Shown here: positions 50,730 through 59,641 of the stretch, one piece after another | Layout: each line of letters starts with the position of its first letter | Position numbering within the stretch: position 1 is the first letter of the stretch | Assembly: GCA_035319125.1 (NCBI GenBank) | Contig: DATHDG010000014.1 | Span: 1 to 64,000 of the forward strand | Direction: 5' to 3' | From: Fen-1308 sp035319125 | GTDB taxonomy: Bacteria > Nitrospirota > Thermodesulfovibrionia > Thermodesulfovibrionales > Dissulfurispiraceae | DNA: 64,000 nucleotides | The notes under the pieces: model-generated | The model's database searches: none | What the model saw: the letters and a program-made list of their open reading frames with translations, nothing else | Told to the model about the DNA's origin: nothing | Program-made: the position numbers and the translations under genes

Positions 50730-51737
50730 ATGAGCGAAGACCTTAAAAAGATATTTCTTGAAGAAGTCACATCTCTAAAAAATATTGCCGATGCCGTTAA
50801 TCTCAGGGTTAAATATCTTGGGAAGAAAGGCATCCTAACAGCTAGAATAAAGTCACTGTCATCCCTCCCTCCGGAAGAAAAGCGTCTTGCCGGCCGCCAG
50901 ATCAATGAATTAAAGCAGTTCATGGAAAATGAATGCGACCTCAAGGAGGCAATTCTAAAAAATGAGGAATTGAAGATGCGCCTTCTTGCTGAAGCGATCG
51001 ACATTACGCTTCCGGGTAAGCCTGCTTCTTTCGGACATGAGCATCCTCTCAGCAAGACTATGAGAGAAGTAATTGATATATTTTCCCGGATGGGTTTTGA
51101 TGTAGAAGAAGGACCGGAAATCGAGTTGGACTGTTACAACTTTGAAGCGCTCAATATACCTAAGGATCATCCTGCCAGGGACATGCAGGATACTTTTTAT
51201 ATCAGCGAAGATATAGTTCTCAGGACACATACGTCACCGGTCCAGGTGAGAGTCATGGAGAAGAAGAAACCTCCGCTCAGGTTTATTGCTCCCGGTAAGG
51301 TCTATCGATGTGACGCTGATGTGACACATTCACCAATGTTTCACCAGGTAGAGGGGTTGATGGTGGACCATGATGTCACATTCAGTCACCTGAAGGGAGT
51401 AATGATTGAATTTCTGCGCCAGCTATTCAGGACTGATCTGCCTGTACGCTTCAGGCCGAGTTTTTTCCCGTTCACAGAGCCGTCGGCAGAAATCGATATC
51501 GGTTGCATTTTCTGCAAGGGCATCGGGTGCCGGGTGTGTAAAGGAACTGGATGGCTGGAGATTGGCGGAGCTGGAATGGTTCATCCAAAGGTATTTGAAA
51601 ATGTCGGTTACGATACTGAGCAATATACAGGGTTTGCATTCGGCATGGGTATAGAAAGAATTGCCATGCTTCGCTACGGTATAGACGATATTAGGCTTCT
51701 GTTTGAAAACGATATCAGATTCCTGAGGCAATTCTAG
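50730..51737 (+). CDS. pheS: Phenylalanyl-tRNA synthetase alpha subunit
   Basis: This is the catalytic alpha subunit of the heterotetrameric synthetase. The 335-residue protein has the N-terminal coiled coil and class II core: HPLSKTMREVIDIFSRMGFD, VLRTHTSPVQVRVM, PGKVYRCDADVTHSPMFHQV, and GFAFGMGIERIAMLRYGIDD. Two CxxC pairs (CIFCKGIGCRVCKGTG) give a possible zinc site seen in part of the family. pheT starts directly after the stop. Confidence 0.96.
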   Translation: MSEDLKKIFLEEVTSLKNIADAVNLRVKYLGKKGILTARIKSLSSLPPEEKRLAGRQINELKQFMENECDLKEAILKNEELKMRLLAEAIDITLPGKPASFGHEHPLSKTMREVIDIFSRMGFDVEEGPEIELDCYNFEALNIPKDHPARDMQDTFYISEDIVLRTHTSPVQVRVMEKKKPPLRFIAPGKVYRCDADVTHSPMFHQVEGLMVDHDVTFSHLKGVMIEFLRQLFRTDLPVRFRPSFFPFTEPSAEIDIGCIFCKGIGCRVCKGTGWLEIGGAGMVHPKVFENVGYDTEQYTGFAFGMGIERIAMLRYGIDDIRLLFENDIRFLRQF

Positions 51738-53822
51738 ATGAAAGTATCTTTTGATTGGCTGAAAGACTTTGTGAAGATTGACGCAACCCCTGAGGCTGTC
51801 GCTGAAAAGCTTACGATGATAGGACTTGAAGTCGAAGGAATCGAGCGAGCAGGCGGAGATGCAATCTTCGAGATAAATGTTACCCCAAACAGACCGGATT
51901 GTCTGAGCATGATTGGCATTGGTCGGGAACTTTCTGCAATATATGGCGTGAAGCTTACATTTCCCGATCTTAGCGTAGTGTCTGAAGCAAAGGAACTTGA
52001 TTTTAATGTTGAGATTCTGGAGCCGGAGATTTGCTGCAGGTATGCCGGAAGGATTGTCCATAAAGTAAAAGTGGGGCCGTCGCCTTCGTGGATGAAGGAG
52101 CGGCTGGAGAAATGCGGTATCCGCTCAATCAATAATATTGTTGATATTACGAATTATGTATTGCTTGAGTTTGGCCATCCTCTGCATGCGTTTGACCTCA
52201 GCACCCTGAAGGGACATTTAATAAGGGTTGGTACGCCAAAGGCCGCGGCGGGTCAATCCGGAATCAAGTTTGTCACTCTAGACGGTGCGGAGCGAGACAT
52301 CATGGAAGATATGCTGCTCATATGGGATGCCGAGAGTCCTGTTGCGGTTGCCGGCATCATGGGCGGCAGGGATACTGAGGTTACGGCAAAGACAGTTGAC
52401 ATTTTTATCGAAAGTGCCCATTTCGAGCCGTCATCAATTCGAAGGACATCAAAGATCCTTGGCCTTAAGACAGAATCTTCATACAGGTTTGAGCGCGGAG
52501 CGGATGTAAAGGTATTGAAGAAGGCTTTGGACAGGGCTGCGCTTCTTATGAAGGAAATAGCCGGCGGAACAATATATGGAAAGATCGACATTTATCCTAA
52601 GCGCTTTCGTCCGAAAATGGTAGGTGTGCGCTATCAACGAATTAATAGAGTGCTTGGGATCGAGGTGCCTCAGCATGATACGCTTAACTGTCTGAAGGGG
52701 CTTGGGCTGGAGATCTGTGATTGCAGCGACGTCGGATTTAAAGTAAAAGTGCCGCCATTCAGAAGCGATATTACTAGAGAAGAGGATATTATTGAAGAGG
52801 TCGCACGTCTTTACGGCTACGACAATATACCTGCGGTGTTGCCTAGGGCTCATTTAATGTCAAATAACCGCAGAGCGGACATCGCTGCAAGCAAAGCTAG
52901 AAGCGAAGTCAGGGAATCATTTCTCAAATGCGGGTTCACTGAAGCTATCAATCTCAGTTTCATGAGTAGTCGCGAGCTTGATATTTTTGCCATTGCTGCC
53001 GAAGATCCTAGACGCCGGCATGTGAAAGTTAGAAATCCCCTTAGAGAAGAAGAGGCATTCATGAGAACGACCCTCATGCCTGCGCTCGTGCGAAATCTGC
53101 TGTATAACATATCTCATGGCAACAGGGAATTGAGCATATTCGAAATAGGCAGGGTATTCATAGGCCTTAACGGCGATGCGCTCCCGGCTGAACGAGAAAA
53201 TATAGCAGCACTATGTTATAAAGAGAAGGTCAAGACATTATATAAAGATGATACTCCTGATTTCTTTGTCCTTAAAGGCATTGTTGACGCTATTCTTGAG
53301 GGCATCGGGTTGAGGGACATTTCGTACATAAGATCTGACGAACCTTTTCTGCATCCAGGCAGATCTGCGGATATTATGGCGGGCGCAACAAAAGTGGGAT
53401 ATATAGGTGGACTTTCTCCTGCTGTGTTAGAGATGCTCGATATCAAGGCACAGAAGCCTTCGGTCATGGTTTTTGAGATGGACATTGAATTGATTCTTCC
53501 CTATGTCGGACGAGACAATGTTTACAGGCCTTTGCCGAAGTATCCTTTCATTGATAGAGATACCGCGATCATCGTTGGAACAGGTCTTGAGGCGGCCGAG
53601 ATAATCAGGCTAGTGAAAACATACCCGTCCGAGAAAATCGAGGATGCATCGATCTTCGATGTTTATCAGGGCGGCAACATCGGCGAGGGAAGGAAGAGTA
53701 TTGCTTTTAACGTCCGGTACCGTTCAGCTGAAAGGACGCTTACAGATAGCGAGGTCGAGATACTTCACAAAGATCTCGTAGCCTATGTACTCGAAAAGAC
53801 GGGTGCTCAGCTGAGGATCTAA
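51738..53822 (+). CDS. pheT: Phenylalanyl-tRNA synthetase beta subunit lacking the tRNA-binding OB domain
   Basis: This beta subunit is 694 residues long against about 780-810 in most bacteria. The N-terminus goes from KLTMIGLEVEGIERAGG directly to FEINVTPNRPDCLSMIG, so the roughly 100-residue EMAP/OB-fold tRNA-binding insert that normally separates these segments is cleanly absent. The B3/B4 editing region (CCRYAGRIV, GIRSINNIVDITNYVLLEFG), B5, the class II-like core and the C-terminal anticodon-binding FDX-ACB domain (YPFIDRDTAIIV, FNVRYRSAERTLTDSEV) are present. Confidence 0.95.
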   Translation: MKVSFDWLKDFVKIDATPEAVAEKLTMIGLEVEGIERAGGDAIFEINVTPNRPDCLSMIGIGRELSAIYGVKLTFPDLSVVSEAKELDFNVEILEPEICCRYAGRIVHKVKVGPSPSWMKERLEKCGIRSINNIVDITNYVLLEFGHPLHAFDLSTLKGHLIRVGTPKAAAGQSGIKFVTLDGAERDIMEDMLLIWDAESPVAVAGIMGGRDTEVTAKTVDIFIESAHFEPSSIRRTSKILGLKTESSYRFERGADVKVLKKALDRAALLMKEIAGGTIYGKIDIYPKRFRPKMVGVRYQRINRVLGIEVPQHDTLNCLKGLGLEICDCSDVGFKVKVPPFRSDITREEDIIEEVARLYGYDNIPAVLPRAHLMSNNRRADIAASKARSEVRESFLKCGFTEAINLSFMSSRELDIFAIAAEDPRRRHVKVRNPLREEEAFMRTTLMPALVRNLLYNISHGNRELSIFEIGRVFIGLNGDALPAERENIAALCYKEKVKTLYKDDTPDFFVLKGIVDAILEGIGLRDISYIRSDEPFLHPGRSADIMAGATKVGYIGGLSPAVLEMLDIKAQKPSVMVFEMDIELILPYVGRDNVYRPLPKYPFIDRDTAIIVGTGLEAAEIIRLVKTYPSEKIEDASIFDVYQGGNIGEGRKSIAFNVRYRSAERTLTDSEVEILHKDLVAYVLEKTGAQLRI

Positions 53823-53858
53823 TATTTAACGCATTGTCTCCTGTGTGAAAGCGAAAGA

Positions 53859-55250
53859 TCAACGTGTGTGCTGGACCGACGTCAGGTCGATGCCCAGCAG
53901 CTGAATTTTTTGCTGTAGATTTTGACGGTGAATTTTCAGCATCCGTGCTGCCTCTGATATGTTGCCTTCTGACTTTATCAGGGCTGCCATAATAAGCCCC
54001 TTTTCAAGTTGTTCTTTGGCATCCTTCAGAGGCATGATCGGAACCTGTTCCGCCTTTTCGCTGATATCCTTTTTTTCATGAATATATGCAGGCAGGTCTT
54101 CAAGTTGTATCAGCGGGCCGGACGTGAAATCCGTTCCATATTCTATCGCGTTCTCCAGTTCGCGAACATTTCCCGGGAAGTGATAATTCATTAGCGCCTG
54201 GAGGGCATCTTTGGAAACACCAGTCACTACTTTGCCTAATACTTTGGACTGGTATTTCTGGATGAAATGGGTTGTCAAAAGAGGTATGTCATCTCGCATT
54301 TCACGGAGCGGCGGTAAGTGAATCGGAATTATATTGAGCCGGTAATACAGGTCTTCTCTGAAAATCTTGTCTACAACTAGTTTTCGCATATCCCTTACAG
54401 CAGAGGATATTATCCTTAAATTGACCACGACAGGTGCAGAACTGCCGATCCTGGTGAAATGACCGTCATGAATGACGCGCAGCAGCTTTACCTGTAATTC
54501 TGGAGCCAGCTCGGTTATGTCATCCAAGAAAAGCGTGCCGTGATTTGCGTCCTCAATAAGGCCGCGTTTGTCTGAAACTGCTTCATCAAATGCACCCTTC
54601 ACATATCCAAACAGTTCGGATTCCATAAATCCGCCGGGTATCAAACCGCAGTTCACAACAACAAATTTCTTTCCGGCCCTCAGGCTGTTGCTGTGTATTG
54701 CTCGTGCAACAAGTTCTTTGCCGGTGCCTGTTTCCCCAGTGATCAGGACATTGCTGTCGCTGGTCGCAGCATGTCTCATGATTCTGAATACTTCCTGAAT
54801 CTGTCGGCTGCTGCCTATGATGTTGCTGAAGGCGTAACGCGTCTCGATCTGTGTCCTTAGTGCTATATTCTCCCTTTCCAGTTTCTTCTTTTCAAGAGCT
54901 CGCCTAACCGGTATCCGCACTTCATCGGGAGTGAAAGGTTTTTGTATATAATCGTATATGCCTCTTTTGACGGCATCAACTGCCGACTGGATTGTGCCGT
55001 AGGCTGTAATGATTATAAAGGCGCTGTCAGGGGATAGCTCCTTGATGCGATCATAGATCTCCAGGCCATCCATATCCGGCATCTTGAGGTCGGACATTAT
55101 AATGTCGTAATTAGTCTTTTCTATGAGAGAGATGGCTTCAACGCTCTTTGAAGTTGTATCAACGACAATGTCTTCGGTCTGAAGAATTTCCCTGACGACT
55201 TCACAGATGCTCTCTTCGTCATCGATGACAAGTGCTTTTAGCTTATCCAC
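53859..55250 (-). CDS. NtrC-type response regulator with altered GAFTGA and Walker B
   Basis: This 463-residue regulator has a complete receiver domain (phospho-acceptor Asp54 in IIMSDLKMPDMDG), an AAA+ domain with Walker A GETGTGKE (172-179) and a Fis-type helix-turn-helix (GNISEAARMLKIHRQNLQQK). The sigma-54-contacting GAFTGA loop is replaced by GAFDEA (219-224), and Walker B reads FLDD instead of FLDE. It may therefore not activate sigma-54 promoters in the usual way. It overlaps the partner kinase gene by eight bases. Confidence 0.9.
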   Translation of the reverse strand: MDKLKALVIDDEESICEVVREILQTEDIVVDTTSKSVEAISLIEKTNYDIIMSDLKMPDMDGLEIYDRIKELSPDSAFIIITAYGTIQSAVDAVKRGIYDYIQKPFTPDEVRIPVRRALEKKKLERENIALRTQIETRYAFSNIIGSSRQIQEVFRIMRHAATSDSNVLITGETGTGKELVARAIHSNSLRAGKKFVVVNCGLIPGGFMESELFGYVKGAFDEAVSDKRGLIEDANHGTLFLDDITELAPELQVKLLRVIHDGHFTRIGSSAPVVVNLRIISSAVRDMRKLVVDKIFREDLYYRLNIIPIHLPPLREMRDDIPLLTTHFIQKYQSKVLGKVVTGVSKDALQALMNYHFPGNVRELENAIEYGTDFTSGPLIQLEDLPAYIHEKKDISEKAEQVPIMPLKDAKEQLEKGLIMAALIKSEGNISEAARMLKIHRQNLQQKIQLLGIDLTSVQHTR

Positions 55251-56937
55251 GTATGGGGAGCCTCACGATGAATGTAGAACTTTTACCAAGAATGCTTTTT
55301 ACTTCAATGCTGCCGTTATGTTTTTTAATTATACCATAACTGATCGCAAGCCCCAGGCCGGTGCCTTTGCGTGTTCCCTTTGTTGTAAAGAAGGGATCGA
55401 ATATTTTGTTTAAGTGTTCTTTCGGAATGCCGCTTCCGGTATCGCTAATGGCAATCTCAATGTGACTTTCTGAAGCTTGTGTAGCAAGCTCGATCGTTCC
55501 AGGCGGAGTAATTGAGTGGGCAGCGTTCAGCAGTATGTTCATGACAACCTGGCCGATTCTGACAGGGTCGGCCATTATCTCGGGTATATTTTGTGCGAGA
55601 TCGAGTTTCAGCTCTATGCCTTTGAAAGCGTCCTGGGCAGCAATAGATTCTGTTATTTCTGTGATGGACCTATTGACGTCCATTATAGTGCGATGAATGG
55701 GATCCTCTTTTGCGAAGCTCAGCAATTCACGAACTATTGTTCTGGCCCTTTGAGCGTCTCTGATCATTATTTTCAAGCGTCTATGGTTTATATCATTCTC
55801 AGGCATCTGTTCCAGCATCAACTCCGAAAATGACAGGACCGACGTCAACGGATTATTTATTTCGTGAGCAATTCCCGCGGTCAGAATGCCTATGGAGGCC
55901 AGCTTCTCAGCTTCAACAAGTTTGGCCTGATTCTCTCGAAGCTGGGTAATCGTATGTTCGAAGGAACTGACGGCCAGTTTGAGGTGATCCTCCATCCTGT
56001 TGAATGACTGGGCCAGCGATGCAATCTCATCTGACCCTTTGACTTCAATTTTTTCAGAAAAATCTCCCGTTGCAATTTTTTTTGTTTTCTTTTCCAGCAT
56101 GCGGAGCGGACGGACGATACTCATTGCCAGTCTGGTGTTAACAACAGCTCCCAGGATTATTACGGTCAGCAGAGAAACCATGAAAAGTTCAAGTGAATTC
56201 TTCATGGTTTCCGGTATTTCGGCCCTTTCGCGGACGAATATTTGGTTAAAGAATGCCTGATATTTTCTAGCCTGTTCCCGCATACGAGTTTCGGTATTTT
56301 GTTCGGTGCGGTATGAGGCAAAAAGCTTTTGCGCGATGGCAGTATATCCGATAAGTTCAGAGTTGCGCGCAGACAGATCATGCAGGGCTTGAGAGAAGGC
56401 GCTAAAAGACTGATTGTCTTTCTTGATTATATGATTTCTTTCAAACCCTCTCAAGACAAGAAAATTCTGGAGATCGCTGCCTCTGAGTTTCAGTTCAAGC
56501 GCTCTCCCAGTTCTTGAAAGCTGCCTTTCCGCTTCAGATTGCAACCGAAGGTGGCTAGCTACAATATCGAAGAGACGGTCATACTCAGTCAGAGAGGTCT
56601 GGGCATCGTCGAAGGCGCTGAGATCAGCCTTATCGATATGCGGCCTGATAAGGTCGCCGTCGGTCTTTAGCAAATAGATCTGTTTTTTGAATTCGAGCAG
56701 ATCGCTTTCATTCCGGTATAGCAAATATGTTTTTTCATATCGTCTTGCTTCTACAATATTGTGAGTCAGGTCGTCTATCTTAGTGATTACAGGAAGCTTA
56801 GTAAAGATTATATATAGCTCACGGTAGGCGATGGCCCCCATGATAGCCGAAAGAAATATGTATGTGCCGACCGCAAGGAATATCTTTTCTCTAATCTTCA
56901 TGGTCGGCAGCGTGAATCCGAACAGGGGAATTTTCAT
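55243..56937 (-). CDS. Membrane sensor histidine kinase
   Basis: This 564-residue kinase has two transmembrane helices (about 15-37 and 246-268) framing a helical periplasmic domain of about 205 residues. HAMP (about 270-320), a HisKA domain with the phosphorylated His in GIAHEINNPLTSVLS, and an ATPase domain with DTGSGIPKEHLNKIFDPFF and GTGLGLAISYGII follow. It pairs with the overlapping NtrC-type regulator downstream. The periplasmic domain resembles helical-bundle ligand domains; the ligand is unknown. Confidence 0.9.
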   Translation of the reverse strand: MKIPLFGFTLPTMKIREKIFLAVGTYIFLSAIMGAIAYRELYIIFTKLPVITKIDDLTHNIVEARRYEKTYLLYRNESDLLEFKKQIYLLKTDGDLIRPHIDKADLSAFDDAQTSLTEYDRLFDIVASHLRLQSEAERQLSRTGRALELKLRGSDLQNFLVLRGFERNHIIKKDNQSFSAFSQALHDLSARNSELIGYTAIAQKLFASYRTEQNTETRMREQARKYQAFFNQIFVRERAEIPETMKNSLELFMVSLLTVIILGAVVNTRLAMSIVRPLRMLEKKTKKIATGDFSEKIEVKGSDEIASLAQSFNRMEDHLKLAVSSFEHTITQLRENQAKLVEAEKLASIGILTAGIAHEINNPLTSVLSFSELMLEQMPENDINHRRLKIMIRDAQRARTIVRELLSFAKEDPIHRTIMDVNRSITEITESIAAQDAFKGIELKLDLAQNIPEIMADPVRIGQVVMNILLNAAHSITPPGTIELATQASESHIEIAISDTGSGIPKEHLNKIFDPFFTTKGTRKGTGLGLAISYGIIKKHNGSIEVKSILGKSSTFIVRLPIRG

Positions 56938-56956
56938 CTAAATCAATATCATTCCC

Positions 56957-57160
56957 CTAACGCTTTATTTTATATCCGGCATTTTCGATCGCCGCACAGA
57001 CCTCCTTTTCCGTCGTCTTCGTTTCGTCGAATGAGACGACGGCCAGGCCTATATCAACCGCAGACTTCGTTACTCCCTGGATAGCATCCAATGCCTTTTT
57101 GACTCTCATGACGCAATGCTGACAGCTCATGCCTTCGATATTCAAGGTAACCTCTGCCAT
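56957..57160 (-). CDS. Heavy-metal-associated (CopZ-like) protein
   Basis: This 67-residue HMA-fold protein has the metal-binding motif GMSCQHC at residues 9-15 and the typical AVVSFDE and IENAGYKI segments. It should carry Cu(I) or another soft metal in the cytoplasm. No copper-pumping ATPase is adjacent. Instead it lies between ppsR and the sensor kinase gene, which raises the possibility that the kinase system responds to metals. Confidence 0.92.
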   Translation of the reverse strand: MAEVTLNIEGMSCQHCVMRVKKALDAIQGVTKSAVDIGLAVVSFDETKTTEKEVCAAIENAGYKIKR

Positions 57161-57173
57161 AATATCTCCTGTA

Positions 57174-57986
57174 TTAATGATATTCTACATCCCTGCCGAA
57201 TACGGCCTGTATTATCTCTCGGGATGTTTCTTCAACTGACCTATTAGTCGTGTTTACCACTTTCCATTGCTTGTGTTTCCTGCAAAGGCTATCCACAAAC
57301 TCGGTCTCTTCATAGATCTTCTTCAGGTCTGTGTAACTGCTATCGGCCTTATAATAAGGCCCCAGTCGTGCCAGCCTGACTTTCTGAAGCACATCCGGTG
57401 CCATGACAAGACATGCTATCTTGCTTTGATCGATCTTCAATATCTCATCCGGCAGAGGCACTTCCGGGACAATGGGCACGTTTGCGACCTTGAATCCCTG
57501 CTGTGCAAGAAAAAAAGAAGTCGGTGTCTTTGAGGTCCTCGAAAGTCCAAGTATTACAATATCGGCATCCTGCAGTCTCTGCGCTCGCTGTCCGTCATCA
57601 TGGTTTGCAGTGAATTCAATCGCCTCTATCCGCTTAAAGTAGCGTTCATCAACCTTTCTTAATAATCTGGGGTTCTCCATGGGCTCTATCTTGAGGTACG
57701 AAGAAAGATTGTTTATGAGCGGGCCAAGTATGTCGACGTGTATTATGTGGTTTTTGCGGCAGAACTCGGAGATATATTCTCTGTTGCCCTTCTTAACTAG
57801 CGTAAAGGCTACAAGCGCATTGTCGGCTTTCGCCTGTCCGAGAATTTTGCTTATGCCGGTTTTAGATTCAACTCTCGGGAAAACCGTAAATTTTATGTGC
57901 GGATTTTCAAATTGAACGAGCGCGGCCTTCAGGATGTCGAGTCCGCTTTGGCCAGTAGCATCCGAAAGTATATATATCTTTTTCAT
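57174..57986 (-). CDS. ppsR: PEP synthase / PPDK regulatory kinase-phosphorylase
   Basis: This DUF299 bifunctional enzyme uses ADP to inactivate, and phosphate to reactivate, pyruvate phosphate dikinase or PEP synthase by threonine phosphorylation. The 270-residue protein starts YILSDATGQSGLDILKAAL and has the P-loop GLSRTSKTPTSFFLAQQG and the C-terminal TNRSVEETSREI. The target enzyme is not in the window. It diverges from the 58049 activator with 62 bases between starts. Confidence 0.93.
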   Translation of the reverse strand: MKKIYILSDATGQSGLDILKAALVQFENPHIKFTVFPRVESKTGISKILGQAKADNALVAFTLVKKGNREYISEFCRKNHIIHVDILGPLINNLSSYLKIEPMENPRLLRKVDERYFKRIEAIEFTANHDDGQRAQRLQDADIVILGLSRTSKTPTSFFLAQQGFKVANVPIVPEVPLPDEILKIDQSKIACLVMAPDVLQKVRLARLGPYYKADSSYTDLKKIYEETEFVDSLCRKHKQWKVVNTTNRSVEETSREIIQAVFGRDVEYH

Positions 57987-57998
57987 AGTGTTTTATTA

Positions 57999-58028
57999 AT
58001 ATTACTCATCTCGTTGTTTTTTTATCAA
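57999..58028 (-). promoter_or_regulatory. Promoter of ppsR with very short leader
   Basis: On the minus strand TTGATA (58028-58023), 18-base spacer and TAATAT (58004-57999) end twelve bases before ATG 57986. The leader would be only about five bases. It overlaps the divergent promoter at 58014-58042. Confidence 0.5.
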
Positions 58029-58042
58029 TTGTGTTTTAGAAT
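58014..58042 (+). promoter_or_regulatory. Leaderless-type promoter of the sigma-54 activator
   Basis: TTGTTT (58014-58019), 17-base spacer and TAGAAT (58037-58042, 5 of 6) end six bases before ATG 58049. No Shine-Dalgarno sequence is present. The -35 region overlaps the ppsR promoter. Confidence 0.58.
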
Positions 58043-58048
58043 ACCACA

Positions 58049-59344
58049 ATGTCGGCCATATGGTTAATCACCGAATCCAGGGAAATAGAGGCGATTTTTC
58101 AGGCTTCGGGAATCCCTTATTTATTGCAGGGACCAAAAGATCTGGCTATAATTTCGGGCGTACGCCTGTCTGTCGATGGATTCCCACTCGCATTTTTAGA
58201 CCTCAGCATTGATAGTTGGAGGGACTGTCTAAAAGGCCTGCGTTATCGCATGCCGGTTATAGCATTTTCTGCCCCGTCGATGAGCATAGCTATTGAAGCC
58301 ATGCGGCTGGGAGCATCTGACGTGGTTGACAAGCCTTTGACTGTTGAGCGAATTCAAGAAGACCTTGAGAGGCATGAAAGCCGCATGAGGGAGCGTGAAG
58401 GTTCCTTTGACGACATTGTTGGGCGAAGCACCGTTATGAAGGAGGTCTTCAGCCTTATCAAAAGGGCGGCAGCCAGCGAAAGCAATGTTTTGATAACAGG
58501 CGAGAGCGGCACCGGTAAAGAGCCTACCGCCCGTGCGATCCACAGGTGGAGTCCTCGGAAAGACAACGCATTTATGACATTAAACTGTAGCGCTATTCCT
58601 GATACTTTGCTGGAGTCTGAGCTTTTTGGTTTTGAAAAGGGTGCATTCACCGGTGCAAATTATACGAAAAAAGGCATCCTTGAGATGGCTAGCGGAGGGA
58701 CTGTTTTTTTTGATGAGATAGGGGACGTTTCAACGCTCTTTCAGACTAAAGTGCTACGCGTTATCCAGGAAGGTGAAATAATGCGTATTGGGGGTACGCG
58801 ACATACAAACGTTGATGTCAGGGTAATAGCTGCCACTAATAAAGACTTAAAGCTTGCCTGCAAGAGAGGTGTATTCAGGGAGGACCTGTTTTACAGGCTA
58901 AATGTCATTAATATTCATATGCCCCCACTGCGGCGCAGAATGGAGGATATCCCTATACTGACGGATTATTTCATCAGGAAATATGCCCCAAAAAGAAAGG
59001 ACATCGTAATTTCCGGGATAACTGATGAAGCAATGAATATACTTTTGAATTATGGCTTCCCGGGCAATGTCCGCGAGCTTGAAAATATTATTGAGCATGC
59101 TATTTCGTTTGCGAGTTATCCGGAGATCCTGCCTTCCGATTTGCCTGCTTCATTGATCCAATCCGGGCTGAAACGACGCTCGGCTACGCCAAAAATGAAG
59201 GACGCGGTTTCTTCATATGAGAAGGAGCTTATTTGGTCGGCTCTTCAGGAGGCAAGGGGCAATATTTCTAGAGCGGCAGCCATTCTTGGCATCTACCGTC
59301 AGCAGCTGCAAAGAAAGATAAAGCAGCTGAAGATTGCAACATAA
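58049..59344 (+). CDS. Sigma-54-dependent activator with degenerate receiver domain
   Basis: This 431-residue regulator has an N-terminal receiver-like domain (1-115) in which the usual acidic pair is absent (LITESRE), although an Asp51 and Lys95 remain, so phosphorylation is doubtful. The AAA+ domain is canonical: Walker A GESGTGKE (with Pro after it), GAFTGA at 198-203, Walker B FFDEIGD and RLNVINIHMPPLR. The Fis-type helix-turn-helix is GNISRAAAILGIYRQQLQ. No kinase gene is adjacent. A sigma-54 promoter lies 150 bases downstream. Confidence 0.9.
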   Translation: MSAIWLITESREIEAIFQASGIPYLLQGPKDLAIISGVRLSVDGFPLAFLDLSIDSWRDCLKGLRYRMPVIAFSAPSMSIAIEAMRLGASDVVDKPLTVERIQEDLERHESRMREREGSFDDIVGRSTVMKEVFSLIKRAAASESNVLITGESGTGKEPTARAIHRWSPRKDNAFMTLNCSAIPDTLLESELFGFEKGAFTGANYTKKGILEMASGGTVFFDEIGDVSTLFQTKVLRVIQEGEIMRIGGTRHTNVDVRVIAATNKDLKLACKRGVFREDLFYRLNVINIHMPPLRRRMEDIPILTDYFIRKYAPKRKDIVISGITDEAMNILLNYGFPGNVRELENIIEHAISFASYPEILPSDLPASLIQSGLKRRSATPKMKDAVSSYEKELIWSALQEARGNISRAAAILGIYRQQLQRKIKQLKIAT

Positions 59345-59497
59345 ATGATATAAAGCAACGATTCGTTGCTGGATTATGCTCGTCCACTTAGAAAAATGAC
59401 TAATTATTTCACAATCTGCAACATTATATTGCGCTAGATGATATCTTTATAATGTCCTAAAATTATATTCTCCTTGCAAATCAAGATCATTCATTTT

Positions 59498-59513
59498 TGG
59501 TACCCTTTTTGCA
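59498..59513 (+). promoter_or_regulatory. Sigma-54 (-24/-12) promoter upstream of the GntR gene
   Basis: TGGTAC (59498-59503), five bases and TTGCA (59509-59513) match the TGGCAC-N5-TTGCW consensus, with GG and GC separated by the required ten bases. It is in the 297-base gap between the sigma-54 activator and the GntR gene; the rest of that gap shows no gene. Confidence 0.75.
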
Positions 59514-59641
59514 AAAGTAGAAGTGAGATTTAAATTAGAATTGGTGCCTAACCGTAAAAGCTGTTGAATCAAAGATAAAATGGGTGCTATTTTTTTTGTA
59601 AACCTCTAGTCATTATAAAGACAGAAGGAACGGAAGATATC

